Notes: generated from the letters alone by a model not told the origin. 15,012 bases of DNA from Halieaceae bacterium (GCA_018666295.1 JABIZW010000282.1:1-15012), one strand, 5' to 3'. Shown: positions 7,350-14,596, counted from the first letter of the stretch. Numbers and translations are program-made.

Positions 7350-8791
7350 CTGGCCTGTTTAATGACGGCGTAAGCATCCAGCGCCCCGAGTCGCGCCGTT
7401 TTGTGATCGACAATGGGGAAAGGGTAGTCGGTTCCCAGTTCTAGGTCGGCGGCTGCCAGTGTCATCTGAGGTGCTTCCCACGGCTCATGGATGTACTTTT
7501 TGGGCAGTTTCGAAAGTTCAGGACACCACTGCCTGACGTAGGCGCCTTCAGAATCAAATTTTTGCCCCTGCGCTATCGGATTGAAAATACGGAAGTAGGG
7601 CGATGCATCTGCTCCCGACCCGGCCACCCACTGCCAACTGCAGGCGTTTGATGCAATGTCAGCATCCAGCAGGCAGTCCCAGAACCAGCGTTCACCTTCG
7701 ATCCAATGTACCAACAAATGCTTGGTGAGGAATGACGCGACGATCATACGAACGCGATTGTGCATAAAGCCCGTGTGCCAGAGTTCGCGCATCCCAGCGT
7801 CAACGATTGGGTAGCCCGTCTGCCCACGCTGCCATGCATGGAGGTGCTCGGCGTCATTGCCCCAAGGAAACCCGGAAAACTGTTGTTTAAAGGGCTTCGC
7901 GGGCATGTCATTGAATAAGTCGAGGAGTTGATAACAAAATTCTCGCCAACCCACTTCGGCGAGAAACTTGTCAATGGGTGCGCTCCATTGGGGGGCCGAC
8001 AGCTTACGTTGTTGTGCTGCAGACCAGATTTGGCGCGGTGATATTTCACCAAACTTGAGGTGTGGTGAGAGTCGCGAGGTGTAGCGCCTGGCCGGCACGT
8101 CGCGGCCTTCGGCGTAATGCGCAACAGGTGCTTCTAAAAAGTTTGTCAGCGCGAGATGTGCACCTTCTTCACCAGGTTTCCATAGATCTTGCCAGCCGTT
8201 CGCCCAGTTGGGGACGCCGCGCTGCGCCTCGGGCTGTAATTGCCAGTCAGCAAGATCATCACTGGCGAGTGGATGAGTATGCCAAACGACGTCGGGTCGG
8301 CCCAAAGGCAACGTCACTGACTGTTTGTTTGCCGCGCGCCAAAAGGGTGTGAAGACCTTGAAGGCAGTACCGGATCCGGTCAGTACTGAGCCTGGCTCGT
8401 GAAGCAAGGTGCCAGGGAAACGTTTAATCGACACATTCACGTCATGAAACTCGTTGTTGATTAACGTCTCGAGTGGCCCCGACCACGGCTGGTATTGTCG
8501 CGAAAAGTAGATTGCGTCAGCGCCCGATTCCTGCTGAAGCGACCGAAGCACCGAGATTGTGTCGCCTCGTCGCAGAATAAGCCTCCCCGAAAGCGCGCTA
8601 ATGGAGGCCTCAAGCGACTTCACACTCTCATGTAACCACCACTGACTGGCACCTCCCAAGTGCCAATCTCCCGCCTGTTCTTCATCGTAGATAAACACCG
8701 GCAGTACGGGCCCGCGACTTGCCGCTGCAATCAATGCGGGATGATCATGAAGTCTGAGGTCTTGTCTGAACAATACAAGCGTTGTGCTCAC
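7346..8791 (-). CDS. phrB: Deoxyribodipyrimidine photolyase (class I CPD photolyase)
   Basis: This flavoprotein uses blue light to split UV-induced cyclobutane pyrimidine dimers. Of its 481 residues, the N-terminal antenna-binding domain (1-130) starts with LVLFRQDLRLHDHPAL. The FAD-binding helical domain occupies about 205-475. The electron-transfer tryptophan triad is intact at W310, W363 and W386, each offset by four from E. coli W306, W359 and W382. N382 matches E. coli N378 next to the flavin. E279 and W282 in the AEVGWREF segment match the dimer-binding E274 and W277. SPYFRIFNP (397-405) is the family signature. The start is GTG 8791, which overlaps the TGA of the upstream sirtuin gene by three bases (GTGA), implying translational coupling. 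All key residues suggest an active enzyme. Confidence 0.95.
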   Translation of the reverse strand: MSTTLVLFRQDLRLHDHPALIAAASRGPVLPVFIYDEEQAGDWHLGGASQWWLHESVKSLEASISALSGRLILRRGDTISVLRSLQQESGADAIYFSRQYQPWSGPLETLINNEFHDVNVSIKRFPGTLLHEPGSVLTGSGTAFKVFTPFWRAANKQSVTLPLGRPDVVWHTHPLASDDLADWQLQPEAQRGVPNWANGWQDLWKPGEEGAHLALTNFLEAPVAHYAEGRDVPARRYTSRLSPHLKFGEISPRQIWSAAQQRKLSAPQWSAPIDKFLAEVGWREFCYQLLDLFNDMPAKPFKQQFSGFPWGNDAEHLHAWQRGQTGYPIVDAGMRELWHTGFMHNRVRMIVASFLTKHLLVHWIEGERWFWDCLLDADIASNACSWQWVAGSGADASPYFRIFNPIAQGQKFDSEGAYVRQWCPELSKLPKKYIHEPWEAPQMTLAAADLELGTDYPFPIVDHKTARLGALDAYAVIKQAS

Positions 8792-9636
8792 GCGGATTTT
8801 CGCTCCTGATTGGGGGTGATCTGATCGACGGCAGAGACCAAACGGCTGAGACCTGCGTCACTGACTTTAAGTGTGGCTATGTCGTCAGCACGGGTATCGC
8901 CCTCATTGACGATGATAATGGGCATACGTAGTTTTTCGGCCATTCGGCAAAAGCGAAATCCAGAGTAAACCTGTAATGAGCTTCCAACGACCAGTAAACC
9001 TGTTGAATTGTTAAGGGCATCGACACAGGCGTCGACACGGGGTTTCGGTACGGTCCCGCCAAAGAAGACAACATCTGGCATGAGGACTCCACCGCAGGAA
9101 GTGCAGACGGGCTCCTGTGTTTGCGCGACGAAATGGTCTGGGACGTCGGCGTCGCCATCGGGTCTTGCAATCTGACTGTAATTAACCACGAAAGGATTTG
9201 TGGCAAGTAGACGCGCTTGTAATGCAGCACGTGCTTCAGGTTGTCCACAGCCAAGACAAATAACCCGGTCTAAGCGACCGTGCAGATCGATAACCCGCTG
9301 TGACCCCGCCTTTTGATGAAGCCGGTCAACATTTTGTGTGATCAAGGTACTGATCTTTCCGATACGCTCAAGCGTTGCAAGTGCGGTATGGTGCGCGTTT
9401 GGCAGGGCCTTTTCGACACTTGGCCATCCCACCATTGATCGGGCCCAGTAGCGTTTGCGTTTCTGATCCGACTCAATGAATTCCTTATGCTGTATTGGAT
9501 CGACGCGGAGCCACTTGCCGTGCTGATCGCGATAAGTAGGAATGCCCGAGTCGGCACTAATCCCGGCACCAGTTAGTACAGTCCAACGTTCAATACGCCG
9601 AAGCCATGTCGATAAAGATTCAACCGTTTCGCTCAT
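8788..9636 (-). CDS. NAD-dependent deacetylase, class II sirtuin (SIRT4-like)
   Basis: The product (282 residues) is a SIR2-family NAD+-dependent protein deacylase. It shows LTGAGISADSGIPTYRD (21-37), TQNVDRLH (100-107) and catalytic H119 in DLHGR. Two zinc-binding Cys pairs are present, C127/C130 and C178/C181, as is VVGSSLQVYSGFRF. The RKRYWARSMVGWP segment and the long insert between the Cys pairs mark the class II, SIRT4-like branch rather than CobB. ATG 9636 is chosen over ATG 9702 because sirtuin homology starts there and the longer form would overlap the divergent gene. Coupling to the photolyase suggests co-expression in a light or DNA-damage response. The substrate is unknown; lipoamide or acyl-lysine substrates are only suggested by class. 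Confidence 0.92.
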   Translation of the reverse strand: MSETVESLSTWLRRIERWTVLTGAGISADSGIPTYRDQHGKWLRVDPIQHKEFIESDQKRKRYWARSMVGWPSVEKALPNAHHTALATLERIGKISTLITQNVDRLHQKAGSQRVIDLHGRLDRVICLGCGQPEARAALQARLLATNPFVVNYSQIARPDGDADVPDHFVAQTQEPVCTSCGGVLMPDVVFFGGTVPKPRVDACVDALNNSTGLLVVGSSLQVYSGFRFCRMAEKLRMPIIIVNEGDTRADDIATLKVSDAGLSRLVSAVDQITPNQERKSA

Positions 9637-9640
9637 GCGA

Positions 9641-9648
9641 CGTATACG
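9641..9648. promoter_or_regulatory. CGTATACG palindrome in the divergent gap
   Basis: A perfect 8-bp palindrome, CGTATACG, sits in the 60-base gap between the divergent sirtuin and TIGR01777 starts. It lies a few bases upstream of the sirtuin ATG. It could serve as part of a -10 region or a small operator; short palindromes of this size are common by chance. Confidence 0.25.
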
Positions 9649-9696
9649 CTTACTCTGGTTAATCGGTTGGCGAAATGCCGCAAGGATAGTTCTGTA

Positions 9697-10575
9697 ATGC
9701 ATGTATTTGTTACCGGTGGTACCGGCTTAATTGGACGCTCTTTGGTCAAGCGTCTCGTAATGCGGGGTGATGACGTCACAGTCTTGACGCGTCAGTCGCT
9801 GAGCAATGAACACTCAGTAACCTACATAACGGACATTGGTCAGCTGGAGACGGCCGCTGACGTGGTGGTCAATTTAGCCGGTGAGGGCCTTGCTGAGAAG
9901 CGTTGGACTGAACGTTACAAACAAAAAATAAGAGCGAGTCGTATTGGGTTGACAGACACCTTGGTGTCTCATCTGACAAAAGTAGGCGCGCCGAAGGTCA
10001 TTCTCAGCGGCAGTGCCATTGGTTACTACGGGGCCAGCGAGACCCAACGGTTTAGCGAGCAGGCCTCGCCCGGGCTCGGTTTCGGCGCGAACCTCTGTGT
10101 TGACTGGGAGCAAAGTGCTCGCGTGCTAGACCAGCAAGGAACGCGCTGCGTACTGCTGCGAACGGGTGTTGTGCTGGATAAGCATTCTGGGGCGTACCCG
10201 CAGATGACACAGTCGTTTAAGTTTGGTGTGGCGAGCTGGATGGGGCGTGGCAATCACTGGCTAAGCTGGATCCATCTAGAGGACATGGTCAACGGTATAT
10301 TGCACTGCATGGACACCGACAATATTTCAGGCCCAGTCAACATGACCTCACCGCAAGCGATCTCGCATAAATCGCTCTCACAAGCGGTTTCGATTAAGAA
10401 GCGGTGCTTTGTTCATATGGGGATCCCCGCGCGATTAATGCGACTGCTGCTAGGGGAAATGGCCGATGAGCTCCTGCTCACCGGTCAGAACGTTGTGCCT
10501 AACGTACTAAATGACACGGGATTTACGTTCACCTATCCAACGATTGAGGCTGCGATTAACGCACTGGAGACATAG
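9697..10575 (+). CDS. TIGR01777 family epimerase-fold oxidoreductase (YfcH-like)
   Basis: This 292-residue extended-SDR (nucleotide-sugar epimerase-fold) protein belongs to TIGR01777. It begins with the NAD(P)-binding FVTGGTGLIGRSL (4-16). NLAGEGLAEKRW (59-70) and SGSAIGYYG (104-112) follow, then LLRTGVVLD and the C-terminal DUF1731 helices (about 244-290). The reaction of this family is not established, although members recur beside photolyase genes in gammaproteobacteria. ATG 9697 is preferred over TTG 9667 because the Rossmann strand starts directly after it and AAGGA at 9682-9686 is ten bases upstream. It is divergent from the sirtuin-photolyase pair. Its stop lies one base before the convergent sigma-factor stop, leaving no room for a separate terminator. 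Confidence 0.92.
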   Translation: MHVFVTGGTGLIGRSLVKRLVMRGDDVTVLTRQSLSNEHSVTYITDIGQLETAADVVVNLAGEGLAEKRWTERYKQKIRASRIGLTDTLVSHLTKVGAPKVILSGSAIGYYGASETQRFSEQASPGLGFGANLCVDWEQSARVLDQQGTRCVLLRTGVVLDKHSGAYPQMTQSFKFGVASWMGRGNHWLSWIHLEDMVNGILHCMDTDNISGPVNMTSPQAISHKSLSQAVSIKKRCFVHMGIPARLMRLLLGEMADELLLTGQNVVPNVLNDTGFTFTYPTIEAAINALET

Positions 10576-10576
10576 G

Positions 10577-11863
10577 TTACCAGTTACTGCTCTGCCGATA
10601 GTCGTCGAAGGCATGTTGTACGTCATTTTGGCCTTTCAGCTTTTTGAGCGCTGAGCGCTCTAGCTGTCTGACCCACTCGCGACTGACCCCAAGTTTGTCT
10701 GCGATTTCGGCGCGAGTCAGTGGCGGCGCTTCTTTAAGCCCCCAACGCGCCGTGACGACCTGCCGCTCGTTGGCTTCAAGTCGTCCGATGGCGTGCTCTA
10801 GGAAATTGCCCAGAGACCGCTGCTCCGCGCCATCCGCGGCACCTCCGAAGGTGTCCCCGATCAGAGAGTCCATCATGGATTCTTCATCGTCATCGTACTT
10901 GGGTGCGTCAAGTGAAACCGCAAGATTACGCAGTTGTAATAACTCGCGAGCCTTTTCAGTGTCCATGCCGGCCGCTGCAGCAAGCGTTTCAGTATCACCG
11001 TCCATGCCCGTGCGGGCTTGCTCGGCGAATCGCTCTTTATAGAGCCGCCCGATTTGTTCCTGCACGTGAGTAGGAAAGCGGATCAGGTTCCCGGCGTCGC
11101 CAACGTATCGTCGAACTGCCTGCGTAATCCAGTTAAAGCAGTAAGTGCTGAAGCGGAATCCCTTTTCATACTCAAACTTCTCCGCGGCCCTGATCAGACC
11201 CAGTGTCCCTTCTTGCACCAAATCGAGATAACCGACGCCACGTCCCTTGTACCGGGCTGCGATCGAGTAAACCAATCTCAGGTTGTGCATCACCAGTCGG
11301 TCTCGAGCTTCAGTGTAGTGTCTGAGCTGTTTTTTTAGCGCAGCAAGTGTTTCGTGCTCGAGTGCAAATGAGGGCACAGGGTCGCTCCAATGCCGCTGCC
11401 AGTGCCCGATCGCGTCGGCAACAGTGTCTGCAAATTGTCCACCGGAGCGACGCAGCACGGCAACCGCGATACCGACCGATAAACTGGCCGGTAGCTCAAG
11501 GGCTTCGATGCAGGCTTGGCGCGCCTTGGCTGTTTTTAGTGTTGCTAGCTTTTGTGCTGCTGCTTTGGAGGCGGCTGCATGAGAACCGTCCTTAAACAAA
11601 GCGGCCAGTTCTCTTCGCAATACAAAGTGCAGCTCTCGGTTTGGGAATCGCTGTATTTGCGGTGGATTGCTCACGCACTGATCACAAAACTGCGCCATGT
11701 AGGCACTGAGCGCCGTGTCGGCAGCGATGAGTTCGAAGATCGCCCGGACCGATCGCCACTTTGCGGCGTCGATGGACTGCTCTTGTTCTGCGGTCAATAA
11801 GTCGTATCGACGCGCTTCAGCGAACATGAGTTCGATGTCTTTCTCGTCTGTATTGTCGCTCAT
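10577..11863 (-). CDS. Alternative sigma-70 family RNA polymerase sigma factor
   Basis: The product is 428 residues. Region 2 (about 185-262) contains HNLRLVYSIAARYKGRGVGYLDLVQEGTLGL and GFRFSTYCFNWITQAVRR. A region 3-like part follows, and region 4 (about 355-412) ends in the helix-turn-helix LTRAEIADKLGVSREWVRQLERSALKKL. Compared with E. coli RpoD in region 2.4, W434 and Q437 are kept (W245, Q248). W433 is N244 and T440 is R251, so -10 recognition or melting probably differs from housekeeping promoters. A region 1.2-like start is followed by about 130 residues (50-180) with no recognised domain. It is not RpoH or RpoS by motif. GTGAGG lies six bases before ATG 11863. It faces a MerR gene across a shared promoter region. 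Confidence 0.92.
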   Translation of the reverse strand: MSDNTDEKDIELMFAEARRYDLLTAEQEQSIDAAKWRSVRAIFELIAADTALSAYMAQFCDQCVSNPPQIQRFPNRELHFVLRRELAALFKDGSHAAASKAAAQKLATLKTAKARQACIEALELPASLSVGIAVAVLRRSGGQFADTVADAIGHWQRHWSDPVPSFALEHETLAALKKQLRHYTEARDRLVMHNLRLVYSIAARYKGRGVGYLDLVQEGTLGLIRAAEKFEYEKGFRFSTYCFNWITQAVRRYVGDAGNLIRFPTHVQEQIGRLYKERFAEQARTGMDGDTETLAAAAGMDTEKARELLQLRNLAVSLDAPKYDDDEESMMDSLIGDTFGGAADGAEQRSLGNFLEHAIGRLEANERQVVTARWGLKEAPPLTRAEIADKLGVSREWVRQLERSALKKLKGQNDVQHAFDDYRQSSNW

Positions 11864-11892
11864 ATTGCCTCACCCGTTTAACCCAGATGACA

Positions 11893-11921
11893 TCTATACG
11901 GGGCATTAAAGAAGCTGGACA
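11893..11921 (-). promoter_or_regulatory. Candidate promoter for the sigma-factor gene
   Basis: Read on the minus strand, TATAGA (plus 11893-11898) resembles a -10 element about 30 bases before the start codon. The position 17 bp upstream is occupied by TGTCCA (plus 11916-11921), a poor -35 match but exactly one arm of the inverted repeat described separately. That arrangement would suit an activator- or repressor-controlled promoter. Confidence 0.3.
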
Positions 11922-11945
11922 GCGAAAACTGGACAATGTCCAGCT
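11913..11945. promoter_or_regulatory. Inverted-repeat operator candidate (TGGACA/TGTCCA boxes)
   Basis: AGCTGGACA at 11913-11921 is perfectly inverted as TGTCCAGCT at 11937-11945, with a 15-base spacer. Inside it, CTGGACA (11929-11935), A, TGTCCAG (11937-11943) forms a second perfect 7-1-7 palindrome using the same right arm. A further direct TGGACA lies at 11963-11968. The array lies in the gap between a sigma factor and a MerR-type regulator, so binding by the MerR protein is the natural hypothesis. The box resembles the TGTACA-type half sites reported for LitR/CarH-class MerR regulators but differs at one position. Confidence 0.6.
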
Positions 11946-11962
11946 GTTACCTGAACAATTGA

Positions 11963-11991
11963 TGGACAAAAAATAAATCGATTGATCTAAA
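11963..11991 (+). promoter_or_regulatory. Candidate sigma-70 promoter for the MerR gene
   Basis: TGGACA (11963-11968) matches the -35 consensus at five of six positions. TCTAAA (11986-11991) matches the -10 at four of six, with a 17-bp spacer. The transcript would start near 11998, about 48 bases before the ATG. The -35 is itself one of the repeated TGGACA boxes, so a protein binding those boxes could compete with polymerase. Confidence 0.4.
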
Positions 11992-12045
11992 GCCAAAAAT
12001 ATCCCGTAAATCACGACAATTACCGAACAAAAAACGAGGTAAAAT

Positions 12046-13047
12046 ATGAATGCACCTGCGCAGGCACCACACGATTTAGAACCAAGACCCTTATACGGCA
12101 TCGGTACGGTAGCGAGACTTACTGGATTGAAGCCGGACACCTTGAGAGTTTGGGAACGTCGGTATGGGCTGGGTGCAAGCTACAAGTCTGCCTCGGGTCG
12201 CCGGCTCTTTACGCAATCCGACCTTGAACACCTCCAGCTCATTACAGCCTTAGTGGGAGATGGCGTGCGTATTGGCGAAATCGCGTCGTCTGACCGTAAG
12301 ACACTGGAACTGCTGGTCAGCAACAGAGGCAGCCGGATGGCGAAAGCCATTCCGACGCCCAAGTCGCGCGTCGTATTTGTAGGCGCCGAACTCTGCCAGT
12401 GGCTGGACGGCCACCAAGGCTGTTTGTCTGGCATCAGTGCATTTTTGTCCCGAATGCCACTCACCAATGCGGTTGATGCGCTCGATGTGGATGAACAGGC
12501 AGACATGCTCGTTGTTCACTGTCCGTCAGTTTCCATGACAAATATCAACGCAATGGACACGCTTGCCACGCGGTTAGGCGCTAAGCGTACCCTGGTGCTT
12601 TACCAGCTGTGTAACCAGCGCTGGATCGAGGAGATTGAAGGCCGAGGAATGACGGCGCTGGAGTACCCACCCGAGTCTGCCCGCCTTGCGTTTGAATTGG
12701 GTCGTGTCGCGATTGACCACGAGGCCAAGCAAGGTGAAATTAACCTCGGTGAACTCATGCAGACGAAGCCACGAATTTACGACAACAGCACGCTCATGGC
12801 CGCCAGCAAGCTCAAGAGTCTTCTCGACTGTGAATGCCCGAAGCATATTACGGACTTGATCAAAACACTCAGTGAGTTCGAAAACTACTCCACAGCTTGT
12901 AGTGTTGAGAACTGGCACGAGGCGGCGGTGCACTCCTGCATTTACGCGTATACGGCGCAGGCGCGTTACCTCATGGAAAAGGCGCTGCAAGCGGCCTTAG
13001 AGGGGCGTGGAGAAGAGCTCTCTAAGATTATGCGGACTCCGCATTAA
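12046..13047 (+). CDS. MerR family transcriptional regulator with Cys/His-rich C-terminal domain
   Basis: The product is 333 residues. The N-terminal MerR winged helix (17-85) is clear: YGIGTVARLTGLKPDTLRVW, then ERRYGL and SGRRLFTQSDLEHL. Residues 107-222 read as a Rossmann-like sensor fold (RVVFVGAEL, ADMLVVHCP, RTLVLYQLCN). It lacks the DxHxxG motif of cobalamin-binding LitR/CarH regulators. The helical C-terminus (about 255-320) carries CECPKH (262-267) followed by C285, H291, H296 and C298. GAGGT at 12036-12040 precedes ATG 12046. It is divergent from the sigma gene, with boxed repeats between them, and lies in a photolyase neighbourhood, which suggests control of a light or stress response. 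The signal sensed cannot be read from the sequence. Confidence 0.88.
   Translation: MNAPAQAPHDLEPRPLYGIGTVARLTGLKPDTLRVWERRYGLGASYKSASGRRLFTQSDLEHLQLITALVGDGVRIGEIASSDRKTLELLVSNRGSRMAKAIPTPKSRVVFVGAELCQWLDGHQGCLSGISAFLSRMPLTNAVDALDVDEQADMLVVHCPSVSMTNINAMDTLATRLGAKRTLVLYQLCNQRWIEEIEGRGMTALEYPPESARLAFELGRVAIDHEAKQGEINLGELMQTKPRIYDNSTLMAASKLKSLLDCECPKHITDLIKTLSEFENYSTACSVENWHEAAVHSCIYAYTAQARYLMEKALQAALEGRGEELSKIMRTPH
13030..13044. repeat. Palindrome at the end of the MerR gene
   Basis: ATGCGGACTCCGCAT is a perfect 7-1-7 palindrome inside the last codons of the MerR gene and just before the convergent transporter stop. There is no following T-tract in either direction, so a standard intrinsic terminator is not supported, though a weak two-way hairpin is possible. 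Confidence 0.3.
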
Positions 13048-13054
13048 CCACGGC

Positions 13055-14404
13055 TCAGGCTATGGTACGGACCAGTATGACCACAACGATCGTGGGGCAG
13101 ACGAATCGGACGTACCATGGCCACCATTTCATAAAGAGCGTGGGCTCAATCAGAGGCTCGTTCTTTGCCAGCTCTTTGAGCAACAAGTCGCGACGCCACA
13201 CCCATCCTGCGTAAAGGCAGAGCGCGAGACCGAGTAACGGTTGCGAGTAGCGCGTACTGATCGTGATGACGAGTCCGAATAAGGCGTCAAAATTAGCCAC
13301 AATCGCCGTGCTCATGACGCTGATGATGACCGTTGCGACCAAAGCGGCCTGAAGACGCCCCCACTGAAAACGTTCAACTAAAAAGGACACTGGAACCTCC
13401 AACATTGAGATGGAGGAGGTGAGCGCTGCGATGCTCATTAATCCAAAGAAGGCGAGGGCCAGCACCGTGCCTGTTTCGTTCATTGAGTCAAAAAGTGCAG
13501 GCAACACAACAAAGATTAATGTGTCTTCGGAGAGTAGGCCGCCAGCTTCATTAAAGATCATCACGCCGCGGTCAGCCGCAACGTACATTGCAGGCAGAAT
13601 CAAGAATCCAGCCAAAACAGCGATACCCACATCCACCAGGGCAACCTGCGCACCAAGGGTGGGCAGGTGCTCTTCGTCAGAAATATAAGACCCGTAAATA
13701 AGCATTGTTCCGACGCCTAGCGACAGAGAAAAGAAGGCAGCTCCCATGGCATTGAATATTAAGTCTGTCGACCAAATCTTTGACAGGTCAGGGACCAGAT
13801 AGACCGCTAATCCCTCCGCCGCGCCGTCTAGGGTCAGTACGTACAATGCTAGTGCGACCAATGTGACGATTAGGGCGGGCATTAGCCGCTTTGACCAGCG
13901 TTCAATCCCTTTCTCGACGCCCCCTGCCACAACGGTCATGGTGAGGGCCATAAAGACCAACATTAACAGCAAGTTACGATTAAAACTAAACTCAGAAAGC
14001 CACGTTGATGCGTCGGTAGCACCCAGGGCGTTAAGTGGGTACGCCAGTCCGAAACCAATCATCCACCCAGAGACGATGGCATAAAAACTGAGTATGAGAC
14101 TTGCCGTAAAAATTCCCACAATACCGACCAACGTTCCCAGCCCCCTCTGAGTCCCATTTCTCGACACTTTTGCGAGTGCGGTAATCATGTTTCCGTGGGC
14201 GTGGCGGCCCAAAGTAAGTTCTGCCATAAGGACAGGGTAGGCGAGTAAAAATGCCAGCATCAAATAGACCACGACGAACGCCGCACCACCATTACTGGCA
14301 GCCTGCGTCGGGAACCCCCAAATATTTCCCAGACCGACCGCAGAGCCTGCTGCAGCCATGATAAATCCGAATCGTGAACCAAACTCGCCGCGTTGCGCTG
14401 ACAC
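13055..14404 (-). CDS. Sodium-dependent transporter, NSS/SNF family
   Basis: This 449-residue inner-membrane LeuT-fold symporter probably takes up an amino acid or related solute with Na+. TM1 reads AAAGSAVGLGNIWGFPTQAASNGG in two adjoining stretches, with sodium-site residues G20, A22, V23 and N27 numbered exactly as in LeuT. TM6 keeps the unwound FFSLSLG segment, with Ser in place of LeuT T254. LeuT's extracellular-gate R30 is G30 here. About eleven to twelve membrane segments are visible, in keeping with shorter bacterial NSS members. The start is GTG 14404, with AGGGG eight bases upstream; the nearby ATG is out of frame. It converges on the MerR gene with a 7-base gap and appears to be a single-gene unit. 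Confidence 0.93.
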   Translation of the reverse strand: MSAQRGEFGSRFGFIMAAAGSAVGLGNIWGFPTQAASNGGAAFVVVYLMLAFLLAYPVLMAELTLGRHAHGNMITALAKVSRNGTQRGLGTLVGIVGIFTASLILSFYAIVSGWMIGFGLAYPLNALGATDASTWLSEFSFNRNLLLMLVFMALTMTVVAGGVEKGIERWSKRLMPALIVTLVALALYVLTLDGAAEGLAVYLVPDLSKIWSTDLIFNAMGAAFFSLSLGVGTMLIYGSYISDEEHLPTLGAQVALVDVGIAVLAGFLILPAMYVAADRGVMIFNEAGGLLSEDTLIFVVLPALFDSMNETGTVLALAFFGLMSIAALTSSISMLEVPVSFLVERFQWGRLQAALVATVIISVMSTAIVANFDALFGLVITISTRYSQPLLGLALCLYAGWVWRRDLLLKELAKNEPLIEPTLFMKWWPWYVRFVCPTIVVVILVRTIA

Positions 14405-14482
14405 TGACTCTGCCCCTCATTGATTATTTTGATAAAAGTCTACCTTAACACTGTCGGTTTGGCGTGCGTCTCTCAGTTGACG

Positions 14483-14491
14483 TGCTATTAT
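14483..14491 (+). promoter_or_regulatory. Extended -10 promoter of tRNA-Leu
   Basis: TGCTATTAT is an extended -10 element (TG at 14483-14484, TATTAT at 14486-14491). It is followed by a GC-rich discriminator (CGCGCGC), as is common for stringently controlled stable-RNA genes. The start would fall near 14498, about 11 bases before the mature tRNA. No good -35 is seen at normal spacing. Confidence 0.45.
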
Positions 14492-14508
14492 CGCGCGCTC
14501 AAATTCGC

Positions 14509-14596
14509 CCCCGGGTGGTGAAATTGGTAGACACAGGGGACTTAAAATCCCCCGCTCATTGCGAGCGTGCCGGTTCAAGTCCGGCCCCGGGGACCA
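14509..14596 (+). tRNA. tRNA-Leu (anticodon UAA)
   Basis: This is a complete 88-nt class II tRNA with an encoded CCA (14594-14596). The acceptor stem CCCCGGG (14509-14515) pairs perfectly with CCCGGGG (14586-14592); the discriminator is A at 14593. The anticodon stem is GGGGA/TCCCC (14536-14540 and 14548-14552), with loop CTTAAAA and anticodon TAA at 14543-14545, which reads UUA/UUG leucine codons. The long variable arm has a 5-bp CGCTC/GAGCG stem (14553-14567). The T arm is GCCGG-TTCAAGT-CCGGC (14569-14585). The long variable arm, A discriminator and UAA anticodon all fit leucine. Confidence 0.97.

Noticed and set aside
10644..11909. Several plus-strand ORFs of 64-132 codons opposite the sigma-factor gene.
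   Set aside because: They are antisense to a clearly conserved gene, and their Ser/Arg/Ala-rich composition is that of a mirrored coding frame.
14477..14482. TTGACG as the -35 of the tRNA promoter.
   Set aside because: It lies only three bases from the TATTAT -10. Used with a 17-bp spacer it would start transcription inside the tRNA.
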